From Candidatus Brocadia sp. (GTDB taxonomy: Bacteria; Planctomycetota; Brocadiia; Brocadiales; Brocadiaceae): a DNA stretch of 6,958 nucleotides. Shown piece after piece: positions 6,326 through 6,958 of this stretch. The notes beneath the pieces are model-generated. The model made no database searches and was not told the DNA's origin. It saw only the letters and a program-made list of their open reading frames with translations. Made by a program: the position numbers and the translations under genes. Each line of letters opens with the position of its first letter. Position 1 is the first letter of the stretch. The DNA is taken from assembly GCA_030837935.1 (NCBI GenBank), contig JAUQXU010000059.1:1-6958 (forward strand), read 5' to 3'.

Positions 6326-6958
6326 ATGGAATATAAGTATTTTATCATTCGGAGTATTGTAGTATTACAAATATGTTTTTCTGGAATATATTTGTGCATA
6401 ACTCATGCATTTGCATATCAAGACACCCTTGATAAGATAAAGAGCTCCGGGGTGATAACTTGGGGATTTGATGCAGAGGGGGGTGCTCCCTATGTGTTTC
6501 ATGATCCTGCACACCCCTCAAAGCACATTGGTTTTGAAGTTGAGCTTGTTGCAGCCATTGCCAGGGAATTGGGAGTAAAGGTTCAGTACTTTCAGAACGC
6601 ATGGGACAGCGTCCTGCTTTCACTCCAGCGTGGGGATTTTGATATCGCATTGAACGGCATCGAGATTACACCGGATAGAGAGCAATCTGTATTGTTTAGC
6701 CGTCCGTACTATGTGTATGCCGAGCAGATTGTGGTTCGTGCCTCAGACAACCGCATACATCGCCTGGAAGATCTTCACGGCAAGAAGGTTGGCACCTTGT
6801 ACAACACGGAGGCAAAACGGTTGCTGGAAGAGATGGGAGATGTTGCCGTGAGTATCTATAGCGGACAGGTGGAACCTTTTAAAGATCTTTTGTTAAACCG
6901 TATTGATGCAGTTTTTGTGGATTTACCCATTGCTGCTTACTACGCTATGCCAAATCCG
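6326..6958 (+). CDS. ABC transporter solute-binding protein, family 3 (3' end missing)
   Basis: The frame is open from the ATG at 6326 to the window edge, giving 211 residues without a stop. A signal peptide (hydrophobic about 6-26) has a good cleavage site after Ala-Phe-Ala30, so the mature protein is exported to bind its ligand. The family 3 (amino-acid type) binding fold is clear: ITWGFDAEGGAPYVF (44-58), the signature GFEVEL (69-74), LQRGDFDIALNGIEIT (100-115), PDREQSVLFSRPYY (116-129) and DAVFVDLP (194-201). R118 and D199 sit where the family usually contacts the ligand's carboxyl and amino groups. The GGAPYVFHDP and NGIEITPDR wording is like binding domains fused to a GlnP-type permease, so the full gene may encode both parts; that lies beyond the window. 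The exact ligand cannot be told. The start has no Shine-Dalgarno but directly precedes the signal peptide. Confidence 0.9.
   Translation, partial: MEYKYFIIRSIVVLQICFSGIYLCITHAFAYQDTLDKIKSSGVITWGFDAEGGAPYVFHDPAHPSKHIGFEVELVAAIARELGVKVQYFQNAWDSVLLSLQRGDFDIALNGIEITPDREQSVLFSRPYYVYAEQIVVRASDNRIHRLEDLHGKKVGTLYNTEAKRLLEEMGDVAVSIYSGQVEPFKDLLLNRIDAVFVDLPIAAYYAMPNP

Noticed and set aside
6345..6650. Minus-strand open frame opposite the solute-binding protein gene
   Set aside because: The opposite strand encodes a clear family 3 binding protein running off the window; the antisense frame has no pattern.
1..6958. CRISPR array, tRNA, rRNA or intact insertion sequence
   Set aside because: I saw no regularly spaced repeats, no cloverleaf with a T-loop, no rRNA stretches and no transposase motifs.

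Overview
The window looks like chromosomal DNA of a moderately AT-rich Gram-negative-type bacterium. The evidence is two proteins with export signals, an amino-acid-type binding protein, and an RRM protein next to a DEAD-box helicase. The many-repeat TPR protein, the short dispersed-looking palindromes and the generally weak Shine-Dalgarno sequences would fit an anammox planctomycete (Brocadiales). That placement is inference from style; no marker gene proves it.

Layout. Positions 1-720 hold no intact gene that I can defend. On the minus strand (167-517) there is a stretch that reads as the C-terminal end of a protein with two Cys pairs (zinc-ribbon-like), and its upstream side runs into a hairpin and non-coding-looking sequence. 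From 783 a good sigma70-like promoter leads into a 567-residue exported protein made almost entirely of 15 TPR units (911-2614). Close behind it, on the same strand, lies a membrane-anchored, coiled-coil and helical protein of unknown function (2659-3541). It is split into two frames at a run of five Gs, so it is either a pseudogene or a sequencing error. The plus-strand genes converge at about 3540-3720 on a minus-strand pair. That pair is an RRM RNA-binding protein (5447-5740, upstream, with a near-perfect Shine-Dalgarno) followed by a DEAD-box RNA helicase with a DbpA/CsdA-type C-terminal RNA-binding domain (3722-5296). Positions 5741-6325 are a long divergent intergenic region with a G-rich inverted repeat, a degenerate dispersed-type repeat, an open but unproven minus-strand frame and a perfect 10+10 bp palindrome. 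The window ends inside a plus-strand gene for a family 3 solute-binding protein (6326 to the end), whose 3' part is cut off.

How the genes may work together. The RRM protein and the helicase form a plausible RNA-remodelling module of the kind often induced by cold. The TPR protein and the frameshifted membrane protein may share a transcript from the promoter at 783, because no convincing terminator separates them. The solute-binding protein starts an unrelated uptake system. I see no CRISPR array, tRNA, rRNA, phage gene or intact insertion sequence. I do not see a convincing new multi-gene system. The items most worth checking are the homopolymer frameshift, the row of tryptophans in the TPR protein, the palindrome at 6253-6273 and the quadruplex-capable repeat in the RRM leader.
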